From the NCBI GenBank assembly GCA_964634815.1, contig CAZWMD010000016.1, positions 6,924 through 70,923 of the forward strand: DNA of 64,000 bases. The letters run 5' to 3'. The position numbers were made by a program, and so were the translations under genes. Shown one piece after another: positions 7,977-15,930 of this stretch; position 1 is the stretch's first letter, and each line of letters begins with the position of its first letter. The DNA comes from JALZVT01 sp964634815 (GTDB lineage: Bacteria > Pseudomonadota > Gammaproteobacteria > Pseudomonadales > Azotimanducaceae). Below the pieces are notes generated by a model that worked only from the letters and a program-made list of their open reading frames with translations, did no database searches and had not been told where the DNA came from.

Positions 7977-10673
7977 TCAAAACCTCAGGCTGCTATGAAC
8001 TTTCTCAAGTTCAGTACGAAATCGGTTTTGCACCTCATCAAGGGCTTCAGTGGTATCGGCTTCGAATCTCAAAGTGAGTTTTGGAGACGTGTTGGACGCG
8101 CGCACGAGTCCCCAACCGTTAGCGTAGTCGACGCGCACGCCATCGATTGAGGTGAGTGTTCCGTCGCCAAAATCGCCATTCGCCGCGAGGTTTTCGATGA
8201 TTTTAAATTTTGTCGATTCTGTGGTTTCGATCTGTATTTCCGGAGTGGATTCGGTACTTGGGAATTCTGCAAAGACTTCCGTCATGCTGCTGGTGTCGCC
8301 GCCAATAATTTCCAGCAGTCGGGCCGCGGTGTAGATGGCGTCATCAAAGCCATACCAGCGTTCTCCAAAAGCAACGTGCCCGCTAAACTCGCCGGCCAAC
8401 AGCGCTCCGGTTTCCTTGAGTTTCGCCTTCATGTGCGAATGTCCCGTTTTCCACATGATGGGACGGCCGCCGTATTCAGAAATCAAATTGTTTAAATGCC
8501 TCGAGCATTTAACGTCGTAAATTATGTCGGCGCCCGGATTGCGACCAACAATATCGCGAGCGAACAGCATCATAAGTTTGTCAGGCCAGATGATGGCGCC
8601 TTCGTCGGTGACCACACCAATACGATCACCATCACCATCAAATGCGATACCAAGGTCGGCTTTCTCCGCCTTCACCACCGTGATCAGGTCTTCGAGGTTC
8701 TTCGGGTCTGCTGGATCGGGGTGGTGATTTGGAAAGGTGCCGTCCACTTCGCAATACAGCGGAATAATTTCGCATCCCAATTCCTGCAACAGAAGAGGCG
8801 CAATGCCGCCGGCAACGCCGTTCCCGCAGTCGACGACAATCTTCAATGACTGGGCGACCGCTACGTCGTCGAGAATACGATCCATATAGTCGTTGTCTAT
8901 GACCACGGCAGAAAGTTCGCCAGGCACGTCTGCTTCGTGCAGGTCACCCTGGGTAAGTCGGTGATGGAGCGCGGTGATTCGTTCTTCTGCGAGCGTGGTG
9001 CCGCCAATCATCATTTTCAGGCCGTTATATTCGGGCGGGTTGTGTGAGCCCGTAATCATTATCCCGGTGCCGGTGTTTAGCTTGTGAGTCGCAAAGTAGA
9101 GCATTGGTGTAGCAACCTGACCGATGTCAATCGCATCCATGCCGCCATCGAGTAAGCCCTGAATAAGTTGTTGCGCCAGTTCGGGGCTGGATAAGCGACC
9201 GTCGCGTCCAACGACAGCCTGTGATTGTCCGGCGCTACGTGCCTCATCTGCGAACGCCCGTCCAATCCAGTAGACCACTTCTGCGCTCAGGTTGGTTTTG
9301 ACGATGCCGCGAATGTCGTAGGCGCGGAAAATACCTGGGTCGAACTCCAGATCGGGCGTTGTGTTTGAGTCAGTGGTGTCCAGATCCAGCTCATCATCGG
9401 GCGCTTCCTGTTCTTCCACGATTGGAAGATCGGTGCGCATGAAAGAACCTGTTTCATTTCCCGTGGCGGATAAATCAAAGTCGTCATCTACATCGTCGCC
9501 GAGATCCAGGAAGTCGTCTTCCGGTTCCTGTGCGGGTGCATCAGATTCTTCAGCGGCAAGCAGTGCAGCAGCGGCGGCGGACGCCTTGGCGGCTTCAGCG
9601 CTTTCACTAATTGCTGATGTTGAGTCAGCGTCATTGCTCTCTTCGGTCGCTGCAACCTGGTTGTTTTTGGCACGTTTAGGCCCCGGGCTTCGTTGCGTCG
9701 TTGCACCACCCGAGTCTCCCAGGGCGTCTCCAAGCTTTGCCGCAATGTTTTGGAAATGGCTGATCTGGAAGTGTTCCCTGCTGCCGACGTGTCCAGTCAG
9801 CACTTTGCTGCCGTATTCCGTTAGGGCATCCGCGTCTTCCTGCATGGCGCTCTGAAGTCTTGTGAATGCCAGCCAAATCGCGCCAAGAACAAAAGTGAGT
9901 GCCAGCGCGATAGGAATCGCCAGATCCATGACCCCGGTTACCTGCGCGTTATTGGCGCCAGAAAAGCTCAGTGTCCATGTTGGGGCTGCCAAGGGAGTTT
10001 TGAGATCCACCAACGCCTTGCTGCCACTGCCGTATTCGAGCACGACTGCGGGAGCCGCTTTATCTACGGCTTGCTCTATCTGAGCCAGGCCGAGGGTTGG
10101 GTCGAGGCCGGAGAGCGCATTTTGCAAATAGTTCGCCGAGTAGGCGACAAACAGAACACCAATAACACCAGTTTCATTGCTTACCGGCGCTGCGGTGTAA
10201 ATCACATCCCGAGCGTTGGCGCTTGATTCAGGCCCGACAAACTCCTGAGATTCAGCACGCCGAATCAGGTCAAGAGCGACAAAATTTATGGGGATCTCGG
10301 CGCCCAGATCAACCTGGGCTGCACCCCGTGGAATCAGCTCGACACGGGTCGCAAAGGGAATGGCATTTTGTATGCTGGTGGCCAGGTTGCTGCGGATTTC
10401 GGCGGACGCCGCAGTCATGGCGCTGATTACGCTCGGTGCTGCAGCCTGGAGTGTCAGGGTGGCGCGCATGTCTGAGTAGCGCGCATCTAATACGGCAGCG
10501 ATGGACTGAGCCTGCTGTCTGGACGCTGCGTCATTGTGTGCACTGTTTGCGCCACCAGTGACCAGGAAAAACAACAAACCACTGCAAAGCAGGATTCCCA
10601 GCAATGCGCCAAGCATCGCGGTGAGGTTGAAACGCGCCAGGCCACTGGCTGGATTGGGTTTTTGTTTTGCCAC
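7977..10673 (-). CDS. algC: Phosphomannomutase/phosphoglucomutase AlgC with membrane-anchored N-terminal extension
   Basis: The C-terminal half (from about residue 445, FDPGIFRAYDIRGIV) is a complete phosphohexomutase with the phosphoserine loop TGSHNPPEYNGLK, the metal site DGDGDRIG and a sugar-binding GEFSGH loop. It interconverts mannose or glucose 1- and 6-phosphates for exopolysaccharide and lipopolysaccharide. The N-terminal half has a hydrophobic segment near residues 15-38, an extracytoplasmic domain, a second hydrophobic segment near 247-270, then a long acidic Ala/Asp/Glu-rich linker. Similar long forms are annotated in Pseudomonas, so the fusion is probably real. It lies between coaBC and argB; the dut gene usually found upstream is absent. 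Confidence 0.92.
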   Translation of the reverse strand: MAKQKPNPASGLARFNLTAMLGALLGILLCSGLLFFLVTGGANSAHNDAASRQQAQSIAAVLDARYSDMRATLTLQAAAPSVISAMTAASAEIRSNLATSIQNAIPFATRVELIPRGAAQVDLGAEIPINFVALDLIRRAESQEFVGPESSANARDVIYTAAPVSNETGVIGVLFVAYSANYLQNALSGLDPTLGLAQIEQAVDKAAPAVVLEYGSGSKALVDLKTPLAAPTWTLSFSGANNAQVTGVMDLAIPIALALTFVLGAIWLAFTRLQSAMQEDADALTEYGSKVLTGHVGSREHFQISHFQNIAAKLGDALGDSGGATTQRSPGPKRAKNNQVAATEESNDADSTSAISESAEAAKASAAAAALLAAEESDAPAQEPEDDFLDLGDDVDDDFDLSATGNETGSFMRTDLPIVEEQEAPDDELDLDTTDSNTTPDLEFDPGIFRAYDIRGIVKTNLSAEVVYWIGRAFADEARSAGQSQAVVGRDGRLSSPELAQQLIQGLLDGGMDAIDIGQVATPMLYFATHKLNTGTGIMITGSHNPPEYNGLKMMIGGTTLAEERITALHHRLTQGDLHEADVPGELSAVVIDNDYMDRILDDVAVAQSLKIVVDCGNGVAGGIAPLLLQELGCEIIPLYCEVDGTFPNHHPDPADPKNLEDLITVVKAEKADLGIAFDGDGDRIGVVTDEGAIIWPDKLMMLFARDIVGRNPGADIIYDVKCSRHLNNLISEYGGRPIMWKTGHSHMKAKLKETGALLAGEFSGHVAFGERWYGFDDAIYTAARLLEIIGGDTSSMTEVFAEFPSTESTPEIQIETTESTKFKIIENLAANGDFGDGTLTSIDGVRVDYANGWGLVRASNTSPKLTLRFEADTTEALDEVQNRFRTELEKVHSSLRF

Positions 10674-10808
10674 GGAATCAGGTCCTCACTGGTGCGGCCA
10701 TACTAATGCCGAGAAGATGCCGGCGCTACCCAGTATTCTCCGGGAAGTGGTTATGAGGCGGCTGTCTGGGGGTTGGTGAGTGCCAACTGTGGGCAGTTGT
10801 CTGGCGGG

Positions 10809-12116
10809 CTATTTGCGCGCCGCTAGCTGGTCTCCAAACAACTCAAGCACCTTGTCGAGCAGACTGGCTGCAATAGCGGTTTTGTCCTGCCGCGCCAACT
10901 GCGCTTCACCGTCAGCCCATAGCAGCGTCAACGCATTTTCATTGCTGCGAAAGCCGATCCGGCTGTCGGAAACGTCATTGAGGGCAATAAGCTCCAGGCC
11001 TTTGCTTAGCAGCTTGCCTCGGGCATGTTCCAGTCCGTTATTGGTCTCTGCGGCGAAGCCCACGGTGATCGGGCCGTCAGGGTTTGCAGCCACGGTCGCA
11101 ATGATATCGGGGTTGGCGATCAGATTGAGTGAGATGCCATCTTTGGTATCGTCAGTCTTCTTGATTTTGTGCTCGGCGATGTTGTCGATGCGATAGTCCG
11201 CGACTGCGGCCACACCAATAAACAGTTGGGTCTCTTCCAGGCGATCTGTAACTGCTTCCAGCATATCCAGTGCGCTGACGACGTCGACACGATCTACTCC
11301 GGGCGGCGTTGGCAGGGCGGTGGGACCGCTTACAAGAGTGACCCTTGCGCCGCGTTGTGCGGCCTGTTCGGCAATGGCATAGCCCTGTTTGCCTGAGCTG
11401 CGATTGGAGATATAGCGCACCGGATCGATGGCCTCTCGCGTAGGCCCCGCGGTGATTACAACGTGGATGTCCTGTAAATCTTGCGCCAGACTGGTCTGTG
11501 GATCCTGGCTGTCCTGAAATGTATTGTCCTGAAATGTGCTGTCCTGAAACCTGTTGGCGGGTAGTTGGGCAAGGGCCGCCGTGATCTCTTCGGGTTCAAG
11601 CATGCGGCCGGGGCCAAATTCGCCGCAGGCCTGGGCGCCTTCTGCAGGACCCAGAAAATGGACGCCCCTGTGTTTGAGGGTGGTGACGTTTGCCTGGGTC
11701 GCGGGGTGTTGCCACATTCGAACGTTCATCGCCGGGGCGACAACCAGCGGAGCGGTAGTGGCGAGGCACAGGGTCGATAGCAGGTCATCGGCCTGGCCCT
11801 GGGCAAGCTTTGCCAGGCAGTTGGCTGTGGCGGGGGCGATAACAATCAGGTCGGCCCAGCGCGCCAGTTCGATATGACCCATGGCGGCTTCGGCGGCCTC
11901 ATCCCACAGGGAATCTCTCACAATGTTGCCGCTGACGGCCTGCAATGCGGTGGAACTCACAAAACGGCGCCCACCCGCACTCACAACAACCGAGACGTCC
12001 GCCCCGGCCGCGCTCAGTTTTCGTACGAGGTCCGGGGTTTTGTACGCTGCTATGCCGCCGGTGATGCCCAGTAGGATGTGCTTTCCACCAAGCCCAGTTG
12101 GAGCGCCCTGATCCAT
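10809..12116 (-). CDS. coaBC: Bifunctional phosphopantothenoylcysteine decarboxylase/synthetase
   Basis: Carries out two steps of coenzyme A synthesis: CTP-dependent joining of 4'-phosphopantothenate to cysteine (CoaB) and FMN-dependent decarboxylation (CoaC). I chose the ATG at 12116 (435 residues), just before the conserved start KHILLGITGGIAAYKTPDL; the frame is open upstream but that part overlaps radC and has no family similarity. CoaC has the PAMNVRMWQHPA substrate-binding segment; CoaB starts near residue 225 with VVITAGPTREAIDPVRYISN and SSGKQGYAIAE. There is a repetitive linker (FQDSTFQDNTFQDSQD) between the domains. It is divergent from radC. Confidence 0.95.
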   Translation of the reverse strand: MDQGAPTGLGGKHILLGITGGIAAYKTPDLVRKLSAAGADVSVVVSAGGRRFVSSTALQAVSGNIVRDSLWDEAAEAAMGHIELARWADLIVIAPATANCLAKLAQGQADDLLSTLCLATTAPLVVAPAMNVRMWQHPATQANVTTLKHRGVHFLGPAEGAQACGEFGPGRMLEPEEITAALAQLPANRFQDSTFQDNTFQDSQDPQTSLAQDLQDIHVVITAGPTREAIDPVRYISNRSSGKQGYAIAEQAAQRGARVTLVSGPTALPTPPGVDRVDVVSALDMLEAVTDRLEETQLFIGVAAVADYRIDNIAEHKIKKTDDTKDGISLNLIANPDIIATVAANPDGPITVGFAAETNNGLEHARGKLLSKGLELIALNDVSDSRIGFRSNENALTLLWADGEAQLARQDKTAIAASLLDKVLELFGDQLAARK

Positions 12117-12193
12117 ATCTATCTGTCTTCTCGTTTGAGTGCCAACGCTGGCCGTTGGCGGCACCTTAGCACCCGCATCGGGTGCCGTCCTTG

Positions 12194-12868
12194 ATGGCGT
12201 CAACATCCCGGGATGGTCCCCAGGGTCCACGCGACCGGCTGCTGCGACTGGGTGCCGAGGCGTTGTGCGATGCGGAATTGCTCGCCTTGTTGCTGGGGAC
12301 GGGGCGGCGCGACTGCTCTGCAATTAGACTCGGTCAAATATTAATTGGCAACTTTCATGGCTTACCTGGGGTGCTGGACGCCAGTTGCGCAGAATTGATG
12401 GCGGTGCCGGGGTTGGGGCCTGGAAAAGCCTCAGCGATCAAGGCCGTACTTAGCCTTGCAGAGCGCTATGAACGCGCGCCACTGGTGGCGGGCCGGCCGG
12501 TCACCGATGCCGCCAGCGCAGAACGATTTCTGCGCAGCCGACTCGGCGGTCGTCCGCAAGAGATCTTTGCCGTGATGTTTCTCAACGCTCGCCACCAGTT
12601 GATTATGTTTGAGGAGCTGTTCGCCGGGTCTGTGGATCGGGCGCAGGTCTATCCGCGGGAGGTGTTGCGCCGTTCTTTGTCCTACAATAGTGCTGCGGTA
12701 GTTATCGCGCATAACCATCCCTCCGGCAATCCAGAGCCCAGCGCCAGCGATGTGCGGCTAACCGAGCGCCTGAAGCGCCTGTTGGCCGAGATTGATGTCC
12801 GTTTGCTGGATCATTTGGTCATCGGTCGGGGGCGGGCGGTGTCGCTGGCTGAAAGGGGCTTGCTGTAG
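12194..12868 (+). CDS. radC: RadC family JAB domain protein
   Basis: RadC proteins carry an N-terminal helix-hairpin-helix region and a C-terminal JAB/MPN metalloprotease-like domain; the biological role is unsettled despite the historical DNA-repair name. The product, 224 residues from the ATG at 12194 (an in-frame GTG is at 12182), shows RDRLLRLGAEALCDAELLA, the hairpin VPGLGPGKASAIKA and the JAMM motif as EVLRRSL...IAHNHPSGNPEPSASD. Both metal-binding histidines and the distal aspartate are present. It is divergent from coaBC, the usual context. Confidence 0.94.
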   Translation: MASTSRDGPQGPRDRLLRLGAEALCDAELLALLLGTGRRDCSAIRLGQILIGNFHGLPGVLDASCAELMAVPGLGPGKASAIKAVLSLAERYERAPLVAGRPVTDAASAERFLRSRLGGRPQEIFAVMFLNARHQLIMFEELFAGSVDRAQVYPREVLRRSLSYNSAAVVIAHNHPSGNPEPSASDVRLTERLKRLLAEIDVRLLDHLVIGRGRAVSLAERGLL

Positions 12869-12876
12869 ACTTGGCC

Positions 12877-12905
12877 TTGTCTTGGCAGGTTGGCTTGGAT
12901 AGACT
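12877..12905 (+). promoter_or_regulatory. Putative sigma-70 promoter of rpmB-rpmG
   Basis: TTGTCT at 12877-12882 and TAGACT at 12900-12905 are separated by 17 nt; each matches four of six consensus positions. The site is in the 72-nt space before rpmB. Ribosomal protein genes need strong expression, so further elements may contribute. Confidence 0.45.
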
Positions 12906-12940
12906 CCCGCGTCCAAATTTTCCCCAGTCAGGAAAGAGCA

Positions 12941-13177
12941 ATGTCTCAGGTTTGCCAGGTCACCGGTAAACGCCCAGCGGTGGGCAACAACGTAAGCAAG
13001 GCGAAGAACCGTACGCGACGCCGCTTTCTGCCGAACATCCATCACCACCGGTTTTGGGTTGAGGACGAAAAGCGTTTTGTGAAGCTCAAAGTGTCTGCCA
13101 AAGGCATGCGGATCATCGATAAGAAAGGCATTGACGCGGTCCTCGTGGATTTGCGCAAGCGCGGAGAGGTGGTTTAA
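12941..13177 (+). CDS. rpmB: 50S ribosomal protein L28
   Basis: Large-subunit ribosomal protein bL28, 78 residues, full length. The start ATG at 12941 is set by AGGAAAG 7 nt upstream and by the family N-terminus MSQVCQVTGKRPAVGNNVS. The KNRTRRRFLPNIHHHRFW segment is diagnostic. An open frame extends upstream to 12890 but lacks family similarity. The stop codon abuts the ATG of rpmG, so the two are translationally coupled. Confidence 0.97.
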   Translation: MSQVCQVTGKRPAVGNNVSKAKNRTRRRFLPNIHHHRFWVEDEKRFVKLKVSAKGMRIIDKKGIDAVLVDLRKRGEVV

Positions 13178-13333
13178 ATGCGAGACAAGATCAAACTGGT
13201 TTCTACTGCCGGCACCGGTCATTACTACACGACCGACAAGAACAAGCGCAACATGCCCGACAAGTTCGAGATCAAGAAGTACGATCCCGTCGTGCGCAAG
13301 CATGTGCTTTATAAAGAAGCCAAAATCAAATAG
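13178..13333 (+). CDS. rpmG: 50S ribosomal protein L33
   Basis: Large-subunit ribosomal protein bL33, only 51 residues. It starts at the ATG directly after the rpmB stop (TAAATG). Translation gives MRDKIKLVSTAGTGHYYTT, KNKRNMPDKFEIKKYDP and HVLYKEAKIK, matching the proteobacterial form. It has no CxxC pairs, so it is the zinc-independent (C-minus) type. The rpmB-rpmG pair next to radC and mutM is conserved in gammaproteobacteria. Confidence 0.97.
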   Translation: MRDKIKLVSTAGTGHYYTTDKNKRNMPDKFEIKKYDPVVRKHVLYKEAKIK

Positions 13334-13359
13334 CCGATCGGTTCCCCGATTTGTTATTC

Positions 13360-13393
13360 AAAGGTTCTGGCGTTTTATGGCCAGAACCTTTTT
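13360..13393 (+). terminator. Rho-independent terminator of rpmB-rpmG
   Basis: A perfect 12-bp stem, AAAGGTTCTGGC pairing with GCCAGAACCTTT, encloses an 8-nt loop (13372-13379) and runs into a T5 tract. It starts 26 nt after the rpmG stop and ends before mutM. Confidence 0.92.
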
Positions 13394-13425
13394 GCTAGAA
13401 CCCCAAGTCTCATCAGGCGCATCCC

Positions 13426-14283
13426 ATGCCTGAGCTCCCCGAAGTAGAAACCACTCGCCGCGGCATTCAGGACCATGTGGTTGGCCGTACCCTGGTCGAT
13501 TGGACCCTGCGAAATGCGTCGCTTCGCTGGCCAGTGGAATTGCCCCCGGAACTCAAGCAGCAAACCATTGTTGCCGTGGATCGGCGGGCCAAATATTTGC
13601 TGTTGCGAACGGCTAAGGCCCCGGGGGGGCCGCCCACAGGTGCGCTCATCATGCATTTGGGCATGTCCGGCTCGCTGCGGGTAGTCGATGACTCCGTGCC
13701 GATAAAGAAACATGACCATCTGGATCTGCGATTTCATGATGGCAATATCTTGCGCCTGCACGACCCACGGCGGTTTGGCAGTGTCCATTTCAAGCACGAA
13801 CCTGTGGAACAACATTTCCTCCTTGCCCGCCTTGGTCCTGAACCTCTGGGCCCCGAGTTCGACGGCACCCATTTGAAGCAGCGCTCCAGGGGTAAGCGCG
13901 TTGCGGTTAAGAACTTTCTGATGGATGGTCGGGTGGTGGTGGGTGTTGGCAATATTTACGCCAACGAGGCGCTGTTTCTGGCTGGTATTCGGCCCACGGT
14001 TCAGGCGCAAAAAGTTACATTACCTGCCTATAATGTGCTCGCAGGTGCCGTTCGCCAGGTGCTCAACGGGGCCATTCAGATGGGAGGGACCACCCTGCGT
14101 GATTACGTGGGCGGTCAGGGCGATCCGGGTTACTTCGCACAGTCACTGAATGTGTATGGCCGAGAGGGTCAGGAATGCAATTTATGTGACACCCCGCTCA
14201 AGTCTTTGCGGCTGGGTCAGCGCGCTACCGTATACTGTCCGAAATGCCAACAATCCCGCGGTTTCCGGGCAATCGAGTGTTAG
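13426..14283 (+). CDS. mutM: Formamidopyrimidine-DNA glycosylase
   Basis: Base-excision repair enzyme that removes 8-oxoguanine and formamidopyrimidines and nicks the abasic site. The N-terminal catalytic proline and glutamate are present (MPELPEVETTRRG), as are the conserved lysine loop, MHLGMSG, GVGNIYANEALF and a C-terminal zinc finger (CNLCDTPL...VYCPKCQ). It is 285 residues, about 15 more than in E. coli, mainly from an insertion near KAPGGPPTG. The start follows the terminator of rpmBG, so it has its own promoter or relies on read-through. Confidence 0.97.
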   Translation: MPELPEVETTRRGIQDHVVGRTLVDWTLRNASLRWPVELPPELKQQTIVAVDRRAKYLLLRTAKAPGGPPTGALIMHLGMSGSLRVVDDSVPIKKHDHLDLRFHDGNILRLHDPRRFGSVHFKHEPVEQHFLLARLGPEPLGPEFDGTHLKQRSRGKRVAVKNFLMDGRVVVGVGNIYANEALFLAGIRPTVQAQKVTLPAYNVLAGAVRQVLNGAIQMGGTTLRDYVGGQGDPGYFAQSLNVYGREGQECNLCDTPLKSLRLGQRATVYCPKCQQSRGFRAIEC

Positions 14284-14325
14284 AATCTCGAAACCCCATG
14301 AATAAATTTAAAGGGACCTAAGCCA

Positions 14326-14691
14326 ATGGCCAAGCGTATTACCGCTACCCGTAGACTCACCAACACACTCAAAGTCGCTGCTCTGGGCTCAACCCTGGTG
14401 CTCGGTTCTATGAGTGCGCCTTTGGCAGTTGCCGGCCCGGCAGACGAACCTACCGGTGAAGAAATGATTGTCGATGCAGTTGTTGCTCGGCCAATTGGTC
14501 TTGCCGCCACTGTGTTGGGCACCGCCGCATTTATCGTTACCCTGCCGTTCTCAGCGCTGGGTGGTAACGTCGACAAGGCCGCCGATAAGCTGGTGATAGA
14601 TCCGGCGCGGGAAACCTTTGTTCGCTGTCTTGGTTGCCGCCAGTCGGGTCACCCTGACCGTTTTAAAGGCGCGGAAGGCGAAATCGAGTAA
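14326..14691 (+). CDS. Small exported or membrane protein of unknown function
   Basis: Product of 121 residues. It has a basic start, a hydrophobic segment (AALGSTLVLGSMSAPLAVAG) that looks like a signal peptide cleaved after AVAG, then a second hydrophobic segment (GLAATVLGTAAFIVTLPFSA) that probably inserts in or crosses a membrane. The pattern ARPIGLAATVLGTAAF...PFSALGGNVDKAADKLVIDPARETFVR is one I recognise from small hypothetical proteins in Pseudomonas and relatives, with no established function. Two cysteines (RCLGCRQ) occur near the end. It follows mutM by 42 nt. Confidence 0.7.
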   Translation: MAKRITATRRLTNTLKVAALGSTLVLGSMSAPLAVAGPADEPTGEEMIVDAVVARPIGLAATVLGTAAFIVTLPFSALGGNVDKAADKLVIDPARETFVRCLGCRQSGHPDRFKGAEGEIE

Positions 14692-14698
14692 CGCCTTT

Positions 14699-14741
14699 GG
14701 GTTAGGGCTTTTGGCGAAGCCCTTCAGGCCCGAACTAACCC
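14699..14741. terminator. Stem-loop between convergent genes (possible bidirectional terminator)
   Basis: An outer pair GGGTTAG/CTAACCC (14699-14705 with 14735-14741) encloses an inner pair AGGGCTT/AAGCCCT (14704-14710 with 14717-14723). The right arm covers the coaD stop codon. There is no T tract on either strand, so termination is uncertain. Confidence 0.4.
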
Positions 14742-15280
14742 TCTGATTCAGCCGCCTTCTGTGCGGCTGCAAAGTCATCTCGCAGCGACTGAGCAACAGC
14801 GGGATGGACAAACTGATCAATGTCTCCACCCAGTGAGGCGATTTCTCTGACCAGCGTTGACGAGATGTACGAGCACTTGTGCGACGTGGGCAAGAAAACG
14901 TACTCAATGTCCTCATCGAGCGACTGGTTCATTTCTGCCATCTGGAATTCGTAGTCGAAATCCATCATGTTGCGTAGCCCACGCAGGATGAACCTCGTGT
15001 CCTTGCTTTTAACGAAGTCGACCAGCAACGTGTTGAACACCTCAACAGACACTCTGTCGCCGTACTCTTCAAGCACGGTGTTGCACAGTGCTATGCGGTT
15101 AGCGTGATAGGTGTTTGGATCTTTCTGAGCTGACGTACCGATGGCGAGTACCACGTGATCAAACAGGTTAAGCGCCCGGCGCACAAGGTCAGTGTGGCCA
15201 TTGGTAATCGGATTAAAGGAACCTGGGTAAATTACGGTTGCGATGTCAGTTTCTCCCCAACTATATGGCGATACTAGCAA
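14735..15280 (-). CDS. coaD: Phosphopantetheine adenylyltransferase
   Basis: Penultimate step of coenzyme A synthesis: ATP plus 4'-phosphopantetheine gives dephospho-CoA. The nucleotidyltransferase motif YPGSFNPITNGHTDLVRRA is clear, with later DFVKSKDTRFILRGLRN, EFQMAEMN and the ISSTLVREIA signature. The start is problematic. The frame opens with TTG at 15280, giving 12 residues not found in the family. The position where family members begin is an ATC codon at 15244-15242 with GGGGAG exactly 8 nt upstream, so a non-canonical ATC start is possible. Coordinates use the canonical TTG. It lies downstream of rsmD, the usual order. Confidence 0.92.
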   Translation of the reverse strand: MLVSPYSWGETDIATVIYPGSFNPITNGHTDLVRRALNLFDHVVLAIGTSAQKDPNTYHANRIALCNTVLEEYGDRVSVEVFNTLLVDFVKSKDTRFILRGLRNMMDFDYEFQMAEMNQSLDEDIEYVFLPTSHKCSYISSTLVREIASLGGDIDQFVHPAVAQSLRDDFAAAQKAAESEG

Positions 15281-15315
15281 GGATTGTCTCAGGGGTAAGT
15301 AGGCTTTTTGACCAC

Positions 15316-15861
15316 TTATTGTGGCTCAAGTAACAGCGCGCGGCTGTCGCCGAAGGTCTTGTCCCTATAGATTGAGAAGCCGCTGGGAAGGTCGGTGCGG
15401 CGGGCTTGTTCGAGGTAGATCAACCCATCTTGTGTGAGCAATTGGTGCTCGATGATGGCTTCGAGGGCCGGTTTTGCCAGATTTTTGTTAAACGGTGGAT
15501 CAATGAAAATAAGGTCGTAAGGCGCCTGATTGGTTTGCAGATGTTTAATCGCGTTGCGACGAAATACATGCGCATTACTGGCCCCCAGCATCGCCTTGCT
15601 GTGTTCAAGGGCGGTGACGGTGGCCTTACTGATATCGACCAGGTCTGCTGTTGCTGCGCCCCGGGAGATGGCTTCGAAGCCAAGTACGCCAGAGCCGGCA
15701 AAAAGATCCAGAACCCTCGCGCTGTCTGTCCATGGCGCCAGCCAGTTGAAAAGGGTTTCTCGTGCCCGGTCCTGGCTTGGCCGTAAACCCTGGACATCGG
15801 GAAACTTGAGCTTTCGCCCTCCCCACTTACCACCGATAATACGCACTTCATTTTTGGCCAT
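15316..15861 (-). CDS. rsmD: 16S rRNA (guanine(966)-N(2))-methyltransferase
   Basis: SAM-dependent methyltransferase for G966 of 16S rRNA. The 181-residue product has RIIGGKWGGRKL, the target-recognition RPSQDRARETLFNWL, the SAM-binding VLDLFAGSGVLGFEAISRGA and the catalytic DPPF tetrapeptide (LIFIDPPFNKNL). Length is usual. It is divergent from ftsY, with 69 nt between the two starts, and upstream of coaD by 35 nt. Confidence 0.95.
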   Translation of the reverse strand: MAKNEVRIIGGKWGGRKLKFPDVQGLRPSQDRARETLFNWLAPWTDSARVLDLFAGSGVLGFEAISRGAATADLVDISKATVTALEHSKAMLGASNAHVFRRNAIKHLQTNQAPYDLIFIDPPFNKNLAKPALEAIIEHQLLTQDGLIYLEQARRTDLPSGFSIYRDKTFGDSRALLLEPQ

Positions 15862-15930
15862 AAGACTCAGATAGTGAGCTAGTGAGCCTCAGATACACAA
15901 GCAGTTACTTAAGCGGGTAAGTAAAAAACT

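Noticed and set aside
9361..9855. Ser/Ala-rich plus-strand frame opposite algC, and similar frames opposite chpA (45204-45548, 45867-46238)
   Set aside because: They are mirror images of acidic Ala/Asp/Glu-rich coding sequence on the other strand, with no ribosome binding site or domain.
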